Source: Melampsora larici-populina 98AG31
Taxonomy: Eukaryota > Basidiomycota > Pucciniomycetes > Pucciniales > Melampsoraceae
Direction: 5' to 3'
NCBI RefSeq assembly: GCF_000204055.1
Contig: NW_006768766.1
Coordinates: 2,133,243-2,197,242 of the forward strand
Length of the DNA: 64,000 nt
Shown: positions 34,000 through 46,650 of the stretch, piece after piece
Layout: the number at the start of each line of letters is the position of its first letter
Position numbering within the stretch: position 1 is the stretch's first letter
The notes under the pieces: model-generated
Told to the model about the DNA's origin: nothing
Database searches by the model: none
What the model saw: only the letters and a program-made list of their open reading frames with translations
Program-made: the position numbers and the translations under genes

Positions 34000-36900
34000 A
34001 TGTCACATAGGGACTCCGGTGCATCGTCTCTTCCTTCAGATACCGATCCAGGATTTTATGAGATCTCGACGAAAGAAAAAGCGTATGCACAAATGAATTC
34101 AGACCGGGCACGGGTTGGTTTACCTCCGTTACCAGTGTACAGTGGTCGGTCCGTTTCTCAAACGTTAGGTGAGAGTGTTGCTTGTATGTTTTTCCTTTAT
34201 TGTTTCATTACTGTTCTGAATGCTCTATGATCCTGCAGCCGGTCTCACAGAGGAGGATAACGCCCACCCGGATCGCAAGAGCCACGAGGAGAAGGTCCAC
34301 AGGACTCGCGAAATTGACGAGGAAGCTAACCCGTTAGGACTCGACTTGAACGATAATGAACAGGATGAGTATATGTCAGCGCAAAATACTGAACAAGCCC
34401 TTCGAGATTTAGTGGAAGGCATGTACGAAGGCGATATGGATGGTGTTGATGTAGATGCTACTATGCCCGAGGGATTGAGCTGCAAATTATTACCTCATCA
34501 AGTCTTGGGTGTAAATTGGATGCGGAGCCGAGAAGAAGGAAAAAAAAGAGGTGGAATCTTAGCCGATGATGTTCGTATTATTGACCATATTTATGCGCGA
34601 TACTCTGAGTAAGACCTCCACTGATTTCGCTGTATTGCTTCACTATAGATGGGGTTTGGAAAAACCGTTCAATCCATCGCTCTCATCAAGGCTCACCCGC
34701 AGCCCATAAAAGGAGAACCGAAGACTACTTTGGTAAGATTCATTTGACTCACTCCACAACTTGTGTTCGAAGGAATTGTAATTCTACTCTGATATGTATA
34801 TACAGGTCGTATGTCCATTGGCGCTCAAAGATCAATGGGTCGAAGAAATTCAACAAAAATCGGATCTGTCCGTGATTCAGTATCATGGCCCTAAACGAGC
34901 CAATATCGCTCATAAATTACATAAATACCGAGTAGTGGTGACCACGTATGATGGTCAGTTCACCTCGTTATCCGGATGACCTTTCATTACTATGCTTAAT
35001 TGTCTTATCCTTAACGCTCTTGTAATTCTGTATTGACTCGTCCACAGTTGTCGTATCTGATTGGCCAGATCCTAAGAAGATTGCCGAAAGAGATCTTGGA
35101 CCTGTGCAGGATGAAGATTCAGATGATAGTTCCAGAACAAAGATCCTCAGCAAATCCAAGGCCAAGAAACCTCGCGCCAAGAAACCCAAACTTAGCCCGC
35201 TTTTTGTTTATGAGGACGGAGAGCCGATGAAGTTCTGGCGGGTGATCCTGGATGAAGCCCATACGATCAAGAACCGAAATAGTCAAAAGGCTCGAGCATG
35301 CTGTAAATTGAACACTGTATACCGCTGGTGTTTGACTGGTACACCAATCCAGGTCAGCTAACATAAAGTCTCATTTGATCAGCAATATTGATGAATTATT
35401 GAATTTAAAATAGAACGGTGTTGAGGACATCTATCCGCTTCTCCGCTTCATTGGACCTTCCGTTAAACCTTTCTACGAATATAGTCATTTTAATGACAAG
35501 ATATTGAAGCCTATGAGAAGCAATAAAGGTAAAGCTGCGATTGCCAAGATTCAGGCATTACTCAAGATCATATTATTAAGACGCTCGAAGGATTCAAAGG
35601 ATAAGGATGGTAACCCAATTCTCAAGTTACCTGGCAAGGAAGTTATACTTCTTCGAACCACCTTTCGTGATTCGTAAGTCAAATAACATATGATGCCGAC
35701 AGAGTATCGTATATTAATCTTTTCTTACATACCAGTGCGGAGGAGAAATTTTATACCTCTGTGGAGGAGCGTATGTCTGAGAGGATGGCCAAGATGGCGG
35801 AAAGCGGTGATATGCAAAGGGTACGTATGTGCGGCAATGAATCATTTTCCTTATATCTCGCAATGCTGGCTAACTAATAGCTCTCATAGAGTTATATCGC
35901 GATCTTGACTTTGATTCTTAGGATGAGGCAGGGTAAGTCACCATACATCGCGTCGTCCAACTCGTCAATAGCATCTAAGCATCGATTTTCCCTCAATGGC
36001 ACACAACAGCTACCTTACATCCATCATTGGGCTCAGAAAAAGCTGAATTGGCGAGTTTGGAGGCTGCCGTTCCGAACCCAGCCACCCAAGAAGAAATCGA
36101 TGAAAAGGTGGATGACCTAGCTGATATGATGGGAGGCCTCGGCGTTAAACAAGCGGCTCCTACATGTGCCATCTGCTTGGAAGTCTTGGTCGATGAGATG
36201 CTACCGGGACCGCATTGCGCGGACTGTGAGCGGCGGGTGAAAATGGCCAAGACATTCGAGGGAATGAACGCATCTACAAAGATTTCAAGACTACTCGAGC
36301 TTTTAGACGAAATCGCGAGCGAAAGCTCAGAGAAGCCCAAAAAGACTATCGTCTTTTCGCAGGTTAGTGAAGATATTGATCAGAGTGACGTACGCCGCGA
36401 CGATAAACTGACTTGACTCCTATAACACAGTTTACATCGTTTTTGGATTTGATCGAACCTTTCATCAAAAAAGCCAAGCATGGATATGCACGATGTGAAG
36501 ACGCCCTTGACTCTATTTTGCTTTGGTCACAGCTAACATAGATTTCTGATCTGTTAGACGATGGTGCGAAAACTGCGGATGAAAAGGCGGAAGCCTTAAA
36601 CAAGATCAAACACGATCCAAAATGCACAGTTCTATTGATTTCGCTTCGGTGTATGTCTCTTGTCTTTCCTCAATCCAGTCTGCACGATCTGTAGGCCAAA
36701 TCATGGCTGATCTTCAGATGTTTCACTGTTGACCCACATAGGTGGAAGTGTTGGGCTCAACTTGATTTGCTGTTCAAGAGTCGTATTGATGGATCCCTGG
36801 TGGAATCCTTCAATCGAATCACAGGTTAGACTATTTCTCTTTGTCTATGATTACTCAAATTAAGATTCTAATACTTGTTTTGGGATTTTTTAACTAGGCC

Positions 36901-37387
36901 TTTGATCGGGTGAGTTTTCCTATTCCATTGAACCTACCTGGCCACAAATCCTTGCTAAGAGATTTGATCCTAGGCTCATCGATTTGGACAACGCGATGAT
37001 GTGTGCGTTGAATTGTCTACATTCTCAAAGGCTACTTATTGAGCTTTTGGCTGATGATCTGTTGCCTTGTTTGCTCTATAGCAAATGTTACAAAATAACG
37101 ATCGCCGATGTAAGCAAATCTCAACACATGGATTGTAGTTGGATTTCATGCTGATAATCTCTCTCTTTTAGACAATCGAGGATCGTATTCTCAAATTGCA
37201 AGAGGATAAACAATCGATTGCTAATCAAGCGCTTGGTACGGAGGCAGCGAAGAAGATGAACAAACTCTCAGTTACTGAAATGATGTGTATGTTGTATATT
37301 TCCATAGACATCCTCAACTGTTGTGCTGACGAAGTGATCTGACCATTTTGCCATCTTTTGCCATTTTCAGATCTATTCCAAATGTGA
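34000..37387 (+). CDS. Rad5/Rad16-like SNF2 helicase with degenerate RING (739 aa)
   Basis: This is a predicted nuclear DNA-dependent ATPase of the Rad5/Rad16/HLTF group, which acts in DNA repair and chromatin access. My model has 17 exons, starting at 34000, 34239, 34649, 34806, 35048, 35414, 35736, 35890, 36010, 36431, 36558, 36742, 36898, 36974, 37082, 37172 and 37371. The total is 2220 bases, in frame. Motif I is DDMGFGKT (about 166-173), motif II DEAH is near 314, LTGTP follows, and lobe 2 has [35 protein letters not shown] and [13 protein letters not shown] (about 673-687). Between the lobes CAICLEVL...HCADC (near 527) sits where a RING is expected, but the other RING cysteines are missing. 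One exon is only 12 bases. At 739 residues it is slightly shorter than yeast Rad16. Ubiquitin-ligase activity looks unlikely; ATPase motifs look intact. Confidence 0.88.
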
Positions 37388-38664
37388 ATGAATGACTGAT
37401 CTGTATCTCTTTCTTGAATTGAATCCGATAATCATTGTGATTATGTGTGTTGATGGTACGCATATGTTGTTAGAATTGATATAATGAGATTTGTATATTG
37501 CTATTGTGATTTGCCTCCCACGCAGTCTATTGACCAGGTGTGTAAAGAATTTCAGTGGGCAGGATGTGAATTGGAGTGACTCTCCTTTGCTATGAGCCGG
37601 CGGCACTTCTGTGCTATTCACTACAACATCCATCACAGGAATCGTGAATACAAGTGGGAAATTGGCAGTTGGAACTCGTACAAGGATTCCTGTTGAGGGA
37701 AAAGCCCTCACCGTACCTGTGTAACAAAAAGAATCTCTCCCTTCGAGCTTCATGTTTTTATAAACTTATCAAAGTCTCCCCTGCCCAAGTAGTCGAGGGA
37801 TGGATTTCCAGCTAAAGTCCTCCTTTTCAACTCACAACAGCAAGAGTTTCGGCCTTTTTTGCTTTATCACTTATTGTGAGGGTTCCAGACCCCATCCAAT
37901 CTTGCTTCCACTGCCCAAATAGCACCAAAAGCAGGTATTGCCTTACCTTACTCTTGTTTTGGAGCAATCAAACAAGATATCTCCCTCAAATGCTTTCACC
38001 TCAACAAATTGGACAATTAGTCGTTTTCAAGTCTTTATTGCACGGCCGTGGTTTTGTCGAGCTCTGGGCAAATTTGTGATTCAGGCTATGACCCATCAAA
38101 TGGTCAATGTACAGACAACCAAATGCATCTTTTTTCCACACCAATGGTGGTGATGCTCATAATTCCAAGGCTCATCTTCCTGCAAATTCATAGTACGTGA
38201 GATGCTTGCATTTGTCGAGTTGCTGATTACTTTCCAACATCGGCCAATGCGCGGATGTATGGGATTTCGCTCATGTCCACGTGATGTATTAACGCCGTGG
38301 TACTGAGGCTGAGCGAGAGCGAGCTTGATGGAGTGCTCCTTTGACGACGTTGAGTGTCTCGTGCGATCGATTTCACTGGAGCTCGAGAAACAATGTCCCA
38401 TGTAGCCAAATTGCTCGACTTTTGCGGGAAAACTTGAGTATGTACTTAGCAAATTGCGCTGAATCGCAGTTCGAAGTTCGACAGTTAATTGTCAGCTTTC
38501 GAACTCCCGTCCACCGTTAGGGATTACATAATTTGGAGAGCCATCGCAGGTACTCTCGCATCCTGCACCGCATTCACGAAGGCGTGATATGTGAATTGGA
38601 TATCATTGGACAGCACACAACTCGTCATAATTCCATGAAGCAACGGTGCGGAACCTGACTTTCT
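37388..38664. other. Intergenic with weak minus-strand ORFs
   Basis: Minus-strand frames at 37373-37753 (starting MKLEGRDSFCYTGTVRAF) and around 38096-38452 have fairly protein-like composition. However, I found no splice model or family match, so no gene is called. Confidence 0.35.
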
Positions 38665-38672
38665 TATATATA
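38665..38672 (+). promoter_or_regulatory. TATA box of small secreted gene 1
   Basis: TATATATA lies 129 bases before the ATG, preceded by a GGAAC block that resembles the one upstream of the TATA element of secreted gene 3. Confidence 0.4.
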
Positions 38673-38800
38673 CTTACTAGTATGTCAGCAGCAGTGCCCA
38701 TATCCCCACTATTTCAATCCTTTCTCAAACTTGAACTTGAGCTTTTCCTTCTCGAATAACGAACATCTGATCCCGTTTCTTTTCATCTAAGCTTCTCAAA

Positions 38801-39392
38801 ATGCGTTTCAATTTTGTCTTTGCTGTAATCGCTTCCATCACAGGTAAATTATTGACTTTTCCGTCACACTCGCGTGTCGTTGCTTCATCTTGACAAAAGT
38901 CTGATTGCGACGTATGTTTTATTTTCACATCAGTTACCATAACCGCGATGCCTCATGCGAAGTGAGTTTGCTTTGACTTATTTCAGTATACATATGACTC
39001 TGAGGTCTTGGGATTAGTTTTACTGATATCTATGTTTTACGACCGTAGTTCTGATGCCAATCACAGTTTGATGCCCCGCAACTTGCCTCAAGAGGCCAAG
39101 TGAGTTGATATACCAGGCCTTTTCTCACTGAAAATCTGTCTCGATTGGGTATTCATAATTGCGATTTGTCGTCGCCTCCACAGTTTGAACCCACGTGCGA
39201 CTTTCGAAAGTCAGGGTGGCGTGCTCTCGGGCAGCAAACTGTGCGTTTCTTCATTGCTCTCTCTTTGGTTGGAGCTTAAACAGTCACTCATGTCATTGAC
39301 AACTTGACAACAGTGAAACCAGGTACTACAACCAATATGACAATGGAGGCGGTAATACCTATTCGGACCCAACAAAGACCAGTCAAGCCTGA
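38801..39392 (+). CDS. Small secreted protein family member 1 (85 aa)
   Basis: Five exons: 38801-38843, 38934-38961, 39049-39099, 39184-39240 and 39314-39392, with intron phases 1, 2, 2, 2 and a total of 258 bases. Exon 1 and exon 2 together encode the signal peptide (MRFNFVFAVIASITVTITAM). Exon 3 ends in the family block LMPRNLPQEAN, exon 4 starts NLNPRATFE, and the last exon is Tyr/Gly/Asn-rich (RYYNQYDNGGGNTYSDP). There are no cysteines in the mature part and no known domain. It shares exon sizes, phases and the RxLP block with the copies at 47223, 51331 and 57828. Small size, secretion and lineage-specific duplication resemble candidate effectors, but function is unknown. Confidence 0.72.
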
Positions 39393-40570
39393 GGATATTA
39401 TCAGTAGCCGTACATTTTATCAGTAGCCGTTTCCATCTCAGAACGCAGTAGCTTGAACTTGTGATTTCATTGGCTTTGTTGACTTCGTGGCCCTCGCATG
39501 ACCTGGCCTATAGTTGTATCCTGTCCACAACCCTTTCAAATATATTTGATTTGTGGCAGTATGTATGACATGGGCGAATGGCAGTCATTGATCTCCTGTC
39601 TTCGTGTAAGCCAGGTAAGATCATCCAGCCAAAAGTCTTCAAAGTGAAGTGTCTCCTTATTCAAGCTTTCAAACAAATTGCCAATGAAAGCACATTCATA
39701 TGAACGCGATCAAAATAGACTAAATTGTATAGGGCAATTCGGGAGTAACCAAAGGGTTGTGCAACTTTGTAGCGGCTACGGTACCCACTAAAATTGTGCT
39801 ACTCTAACACAAGAAAATCCGCAGCACCCTCCTTTCGGAAACAGTGCCCAAACTCTTTACACCACAGGAGGGTATTTTGTCAGAAATTGGCCTGACGCCA
39901 TCTGAGAATGGTCAGGTCGAAAATTGGCCTGGAGACTGACTACAGGCCATCTATTTGCGGGCTGCAGTCAGGCATATTTCCGGCAAGCAATTCTGTCGAA
40001 AATTGAGATTGAGGAGCGGCCTGAAGGCCAGCAATAGGCGGCCTGCCACCGACCATTCTTCACGCGGCAGAAATCTGACTCAAAAAGGCCGAGAGACCGT
40101 CACCAGACGCCAACCACAAACATCACTCAAATTGCAAAGTCCGCAACTCCAGAGATCTGTTAGGTCAAATGTGATGTGTTCATCCCTAGCCTCCATATGA
40201 GACACCTGCAAAGGAAGAAAGTCCTTTGTCCACTCAGTCTCCATGTTTGAAAACAGACAGTCCAATTCAACCTCATCATGCTTTGGAACATTTGATCAAT
40301 GTAATCTATCCTTCAATTTCAGTAAGTGTCTGTTTTTCCCCTCTTGCTTCTTTTCCAAACGCGCATGAAGAGAAATCAGTCGCTCCTTCATCTTCAATGG
40401 TCGATTGACAATTCCTCCAAACGCCATGGATTCACCTATTCAAACTACAATCACCCTTAAAGGTCCATCAGCTATTGGAACAGGTTGTGTATCATTAAAT
40501 ATAACTTTCAGAAGAATGTTTAAAATGTTCTCGAACGTTAAACCTTGTCATTCAATCCAAGGTTTTAAAA
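39393..40570. other. Intergenic with a GC-rich repeated patch
   Basis: No gene is supported. At about 39875-40110 a GC-rich patch repeats short blocks (TCGAAAATTG three times, GGCCTG many times), which suggests a decayed transposon. Confidence 0.4.
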
Positions 40571-41127
40571 CTCCTCACGTCTGCGCGCCTCCCAGAGGGG
40601 CTTGCGACTAATCGTCAAATGCTGGCACGGAGACTCCAGCCCTTAAGTCCTCTTAAGTTGTTTTTTGATATTTCCCGCTTTCCTCACTGATAAATATCAC
40701 TTTTCCTTGCAGGTAATTCTGTTCAGGAATGGCTCCTACATGTCTTTGACCATTGATCAACCAGGACAGAATGCTTTGTCATTCTTTTTGCAAGACATGT
40801 ATCCAGGCTTTACGTCTCACTTGTAAAGGGGTTACGGGCTGTATTTGCACCGTAAAATCAAAAACGAGACAGTACAGGCAGAGATTGTAAAGATTTCAAC
40901 CTACTTGGTTGGTTACACCACTCAGAGTGCCAACCAAAGGCGGCCACCAGTATGTGTAGAGACTCATTCCAAACAACTTTCCCTGCAAGGTAAAGTGGTG
41001 TTTATCAGCAAGGAAAGCGGGAAACATCAAAAAACAACTTAAGAGGACTTAAGGGCTGGAGTCTCCATGCCATAATTTGACAATTAGTTGCAAGCCCCTC
41101 TGTGAGGCGCGCGGACGTGGTCGCACA
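40571..41127. mobile_element. Foldback/MITE-like element with arms of about 140 bases
   Basis: 40571-40713 and 40985-41127 are imperfect inverted repeats: the outer part is CGCGCGCCTC-like, with a middle GACTCCAGCCCTTAAGTCCT block shared by both arms and an inner TTTCCCGCTTTCCT block. The spacer is about 270 bases with no coding potential. The exact termini and target duplication are not clear. Confidence 0.65.
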
Positions 41128-43989
41128 GAGAGGGCTTGTGTTAAGCTAACCAAACTCTCCAGTGCATAAAGGCTAATCTCAACTACAGCTTTACTTGGGG
41201 CCGGCTGGGTCCGGCCCCGGTCCCAATTTCTGGTCAGAGACAAATCCAGACTTTTCAGCCGTGAGGAACGTGCTACAGAGGCAATACACACTCTCAAAAC
41301 ATCATTTTTTCACTCAATCCTTTCTCCTTATCATCCTGATCTGTTGATCCACGTGGAATTTGGTATTTTCTTGCTCAATTTGACTTCTCAACTTTTGCCT
41401 TTTGATCATATCATGTGCATGGTCTTGTCATCCTTTCAATATGGTTACACATTGAAACAAACAACTCAATCTTTACATCTTGATCTTGACATCATCTTGA
41501 TCTTTGCCTTAACTTGATCTTTACCTCAAAGCAATTTTTGCCTTAACTCACTCTTTAACTCAGATTGATCTTTGCAATGACACAGTCTTTACAGTGTCAT
41601 GCTCTTTACAAAGACTTATCTTTACATAGACTCAATCATCACAATTATCAATCTGCTCATCATCAGATAACCCATCAATCATCCCAGACACCCTACACAA
41701 ATGCTTTTGAAATTCTTGCACTCGGTGACTGCTTTTCATACTTCTTGTCTACAGACTGTGAGTGTTTTTTGCTAACTGATCTTGTGAGATTTCTTAAAGA
41801 GCTGCTCTGCTCCCTAATTGCTTAGAGGAGCTGAAAGGTAGGATTGTAAGAACTTAAGCTAAGACTGTAAAGACTCAAGCTAGGACCCACAGGACATAAT
41901 ATAGGCTCTTGAGACGTAAGCCAGGTACTTAAGGACATAAGCTAGGTACTTACACACATAAGCTAGGTACTTACACACATAGGCTAGGTACCTAAGGGCT
42001 TAATTAGGTGGCTTAGGTATGGGTCCCAATTGTTAGGATGGTGAAAAAAAAAATTTTGGGGGGGTCCCTGGGTCCTATGGACCATAGTATCAGAATCTAG
42101 CCAGTCCAGGACCTGTAGTTAAGATTAGCCTTTACGCACTGTATCCCCATCCATCTTTGTTGTTGATAACACTCATCCTATCCGACTCCTCACCGTCCTT
42201 CTGATGCACATTTGTATCACAATCACTGTGCCAATACTCCACATCTGGTTAGATTCCCTCATGGAGGGCCGCTATTATGGACAGACAACATCTATCCATC
42301 ACCTCAAACCCCACACAGCACCCATTAAGAGATATAAACAGCTTCATGAACCAAACAGTCAAAATACTACAAATCAATTATTTTGTTGGAAAGCTCATGC
42401 TGAAACTCAAACTCGTGATATTGTTAGAAATGACTTAGACAAGGCAGTTCATATTCATGAAGAAGTCCAAGGCCAGTCTATTCTCTTTCTCAGAGATACA
42501 TCTCTCTCTTTACCAGTCCATCACTGATGTAGTATGGGATTAGGTGTCAGACTAGGACCAAGATAAAGGCCTTCATTAGAGTCAGAAGTCATCAAGTTTT
42601 CAGATCAAGATTCTCACATGGTTTGGCTTGAACCAAGGCTACATACAAGTCAGATTTGTTCTATCCCCATGGATGATCTACCACGATTACACCTGATCCA
42701 ATGCTCACATACAGATGCTAAGGTCAATTTGTGGTCTAGAAGCTGTGGAAATGAATCAGCCAAGCTATGAGGTGGAGTATAATCATGTGGACCCAAAGGA
42801 TTTGACAAGTGAGTGGCTTGTTGAACATACAAAAACTCAAGTATCTTCAGGCTGTTTGTTTGTCACAGAGGGCTTGGGGTCAAGCAGGAATCAAATTTAG
42901 AGCAGCTGCCAGTCTGAAAAGGTGAGCATCTGTAAACCATTCAGTTATTTGAGAAGAATATCATGTCCTTTCTTCAAGGTGCTTGACTGACTGGATGTAT
43001 TGATTTCTTGATAGTGCATTTGATGTGTTACAAGTACAGGGTGTGAAGATTTAACAACCCTCAACACTGTACCACAGCCCAAGAACGTGGATCTGGATAT
43101 CTGGCGTAGAATACAAGTGAAAGGTTAGTCAGATTTTTCATGATCTGATTGTTTGTTAAAAGCTAGTGTTCTTACCCCTATGTTAATCTCTAAACAGCTC
43201 TTTATTGTCCAATTAAAAATTGTAATGAGCACAATGTGTGTCAATTGGAAGCCAATGAATTATGTCTTATATCCCCGAGTTAGGTTATCAATTCATACAC
43301 TTGAATACCTTAGCATCAAAGCATGACATAGGCTTGCTAGTGCTAGACCAGAGACTCTGGGAGTTGTTAAGAGGTGAGGGGGAATGGATCCTAATGCATT
43401 GATTTTACTCAGTAAACGGATTAGACAGCTTAAACAGATCATATAAAACAAGTTGAAGTTGTAATCGACTGAATTGTATCTAATTATTGAGCTGAACTAC
43501 AAAATATATTTTCTTTGAAACGTTGACACTTCAAAGCTCTTATATACTGAGATTGCTGATGACATGGAAACTAGTTTAATCAAATGTGCCTCAAAAAATA
43601 TAAGTTTAAGGTAATTGATTCAATCTTGTCAATGAGACTTTTGTTACCATAAAAGCTATTCAAAGAATACATACAATCTTTGTGAACTCAGCTGGCAATG
43701 TGAAAAGAATTTGGGTGAATGGGTGTGGGGTGTAAAACATGGCAGTGAAGCAAGTGTTATCATTCCAAGGCTTCCGCTTGTAATGGGAAATGTGATGTTC
43801 TCATTTTCAGTTTGAACAGGTGGAGCAGTGGTGAGCGCCAAATAAAAAGCTTGGGAAGGCTCAATACAGATTTGTTCATGGATGGTTGCTAAAGAGTCTG
43901 TGCATGCTGTACATTGATGTAGGTCTCACAGTTGGACACTTCCAATGCCTGCGTGTCAGAAAGGGGTATGTAGTAGATTGTAGCTGCTA
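41128..43989. other. Repeat-rich intergenic stretch
   Basis: No gene is supported. It holds a diverged run of TTGATCTTTGCC-like words (about 41460-41580), a 21-base tandem repeat (see separate entry) and a poly-A/poly-G run at 42043-42065. It may be the decayed 3' flank of the copia remnant. Confidence 0.4.
41921..42002. repeat. 21-base tandem repeat, nearly four copies
   Basis: Units CTAGGTACTTACACACATAAG repeat with period 21 at 41921, 41942, 41963 and 41984; the first and last are diverged. Confidence 0.7.
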
Positions 43990-44000
43990 CCCAGTAGCAG

Positions 44001-44240
44001 CTACTTTGGTTGCACAAGCCTTTGAATATTCTGGGTAATTCTTCCTTTGTGAGTTTTCTCATTTATATTATAATATTCTCTTTCAGTATGACATGTGCAT
44101 TTGTATAAAGAGTTATCTTGATCTACATGTATTGCTGATGTGTTGTTGCAATACATGTTTACAATGTTGTGTTTACCTGTGACATCCTCTATTAAATTTC
44201 TCAACCATACTGCATCTCTAAATGCAGTGCCCATTGGCAT
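44001..44240 (-). pseudogene. Copia RNase H fragment
   Basis: The fragment retains the family words DAVWLRNLI and NNTSAIHVDQDN and a CTCHTEREYYNI stretch corresponding to the usual TKHIDIRYH. It is part of the decayed copia element. Confidence 0.75.
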
Positions 44241-44410
44241 ATATTTGGAGTGACAGGTATATGATGTGACATAGGTTTGCCTTTTTTAGGTCCAAGAGAT
44301 TGGACAATTGAAATTTTTTTAATAAACCCATGTGGGGATCTGGCACCTTCACAACCCCAGTTTGCATCAATTTAAGTATGGATTGGGGTATCACCTTTTG
44401 ACTTGATGGG

Positions 44411-44941
44411 TTAAATTAGTAATTGTTGTATACCATTTGTGTCAAGGCATCTGATCAGATGTTCTGTAGAATTCCAGTGCTGCTTCCTTGAGGCAGACAA
44501 GAATTTTGCAAGATATGTAACAATGAAAGAGATATCAGGATGTGTTGCAACAGATAAATAATTAACATTTCCAATTGCTGAGAGGTATTTTGCTGAATAT
44601 ATTCTGTCTTCTTCTTCTGTTGGTGATGTTGAATTTTTTTGAATGCACATCAGTGTCTTTGCTGAACGTCCATCTGGTAAAAATGATTGATTTCTTTTCT
44701 TGGTAAGGCCTGTTTGAGATAAATCAAAATTACCAACTTGAAGACAAGTAATATTGACTCTGATAATTTGATCCAAATTTCTTGCCCACCTGATCAATGA
44801 CTTTTCTTTGAGTTTATGAGCAGTGCTCAAAGTAGACTTGGTTTCCAAAAACCTGGTCAACCCAGTTAATTTTTTGGCTGGGAGCTGGCAAAACATGTCA
44901 ACTTGATACACAAAGTTACTGTCAAAAAGCAACTGGTCCAA
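44411..44941 (-). pseudogene. Copia reverse transcriptase C-terminal fragment
   Basis: The tail matches the copia signature YxSAIGxxNYLxxATxPDISF (here YLSAIGNVNYLSVATHPDISF), with HWNSTEHLIRCL following. The upstream half has lost similarity. Confidence 0.75.
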
Positions 44942-46354
44942 CTGGGTTTTCTTGAAACCGGGTCAACTTTGAGCACCACTATTGTGAATTTCATCTAATA
45001 GTTTTTCTGAGCTTCCTGTAACTCCACCATTGTTGCTCTGTAACCAGATGATGTATGTATTGTTTTCACAATGGTAGATGTAAAGGTATTTATTGTATTG
45101 ACTAGATTTAAATCCTATTGATGTGATGATATTGTCTATATGCTTCTACCGGCATCACACACCTTGTTTAGTTCCATATAAAGCTTTGGTTCCTTCAAAG
45201 ACTTATTCTGTTCCTTTGTGAGCACCAACCAAGGGACAACTTGGTGTGTAAGTCCACGGTTGAGAAATGTGTACAGATGTAGAAGATGCTTCTAGTGAGG
45301 GAAGTGACACAAAGCATGTTTGGAAGAAGTGAAAATCTTCCGAGTCACTTCATTGTTACCACACAATTCCAGATAAACAGCTTGATTACATATCATTTCA
45401 AAATTTACCACTCACCCACCCGGCAAAGTCGAGGCACATGGTCAGCAAGACTAGAGACCTTTTTCTCAGTCACGCAAACCAGGAAGCCACCGATGGCCCC
45501 CCTGTACAGTTTAAGCATGGTATACAAGTTAGAACAGGTTTAAACCGGGACTGGTAATCTATGATTGATAATATATCATTGAGCTCACACCACAAATTCG
45601 ATTGGATTGCTTCACAGATAAATCCTGTAGGAACTGAAAAAATAAAGAAGTGTGTTAATATCACTGTGAAGATAGGTAGATGATATGTCAAATGAGTGCA
45701 TGGACCAATTATTACAGGCAGCAATTGTCAGAATAATTCTCAAACCGGCAAATGTGGCTGTTGATTTGAAATTTTCAGTGTAATTGATGCCTTCTTGTTG
45801 TTTAAATCATCTTGCGATGAGTCTAGCTTTAAATTTAATTGGGGTCCCATTTTTGCCAAAACTTTTATAAGTGGATTTTGGATCTATGGGTACAAGACCG
45901 GTTGGTAAGTCCTCTACCTTCTATAATCTCATGTTGTCCATCATGCCTTTTTACATATCGCATGTGTCCTGCCATTTGATGATTCATTGGAGCTCATTGC
46001 TTCAGTGTAAGATCTTGGTGGATTGAGAAGTTTCAAATAATGTAAGCTGCTGAGTGTGTGACTAGCTGCTCTGTCCTGCTTATCAAGTTTTGATCTTTGG
46101 TAAAATCTCCAAGTTTTAGGGTGTTTATGATATGTTCTATCCTGCCTTTGGGATTTTGAGTAGGATCAAGTAATTTATTCAAGGAATCAGAAGAGTGTTT
46201 TCCAGTGGTTGTGATTGAGGTAGATCAGTATCTTGTTTGATTGGAAATTGTGTAATTGCTGATGCAGAGATGGTCTTTGATTTTCTATCATAAGACATAC
46301 ACCCCTTTCCTCCTTCAACATAACCAACCATACTACATTTTCTTGCTCTATCCT

Positions 46355-46630
46355 CTAGTTTTCCTGAGGATCTTTGGCCTTGATGAATATGAACAAAGGC
46401 TGTTGCATCAAAGTATTGTAAGATGTTAAGCTTATGTTTTTTGTGAAAAGTATTTTGTATAGTGTCTTGCCTTCAGTTATAGAGTTAGGTAGCTGATTCT
46501 GGAGATAACCTGCTGTTACAGTTAAGTATGCAAAATTCCAAAACTCATTTGATAGTCTTCTTGACAATAAGCTTTTAGATTTTTGAAAAAAAATCATTTT
46601 TTTCATTACGTTTTTGTGATTTAATTTCAT
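46355..46630 (-). pseudogene. Copia integrase fragment
   Basis: FWNFAYLTVTAGYLQNQLPN and GKTLYKILFTKNISLTSYN follow the copia integrase pattern FWAEA...YLxNRLPT...GKTPYExWxGKKPSLxHL. No catalytic triad is left in this piece. Confidence 0.75.
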
Positions 46631-46650
46631 TTTTTAAGTTATGCAGGCGC

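Larger units (their letters stand above)
43990..46650 (-). mobile_element. Decayed Ty1/copia retrotransposon
   Basis: Reading the minus strand from right to left, pieces appear in copia order. First is the integrase end (46630-46355: FWNFAYLT...YLQNQLPNSITEGKTLYKILF). Then comes the RT start (about 45930-45730: LVPIDPKSTYKSFGKNGT..FKARLIAR..KQQEGINYTENF), the RT centre (about 45240-44980: LYGTKQG, SIGFKSSQYNKYLYIY), the RT end (44941-44411: AIGNVNYLSVATHPDISFIVTYLAKF), and RNase H (44240-44001: DAVWLRNLI...NNTSAIHVDQDN). Stops and frameshifts interrupt every part. Where YVDD is expected, the frame reads IWLQSNNGG, so RT is dead. LTRs were not found. Boundaries are approximate. Confidence 0.8.

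Noticed and set aside
37373..37753. 126-codon minus-strand ORF with protein-like start
   Set aside because: No splice partner, no recognised motif, and it overlaps the last exon of the helicase gene at its 3' end.
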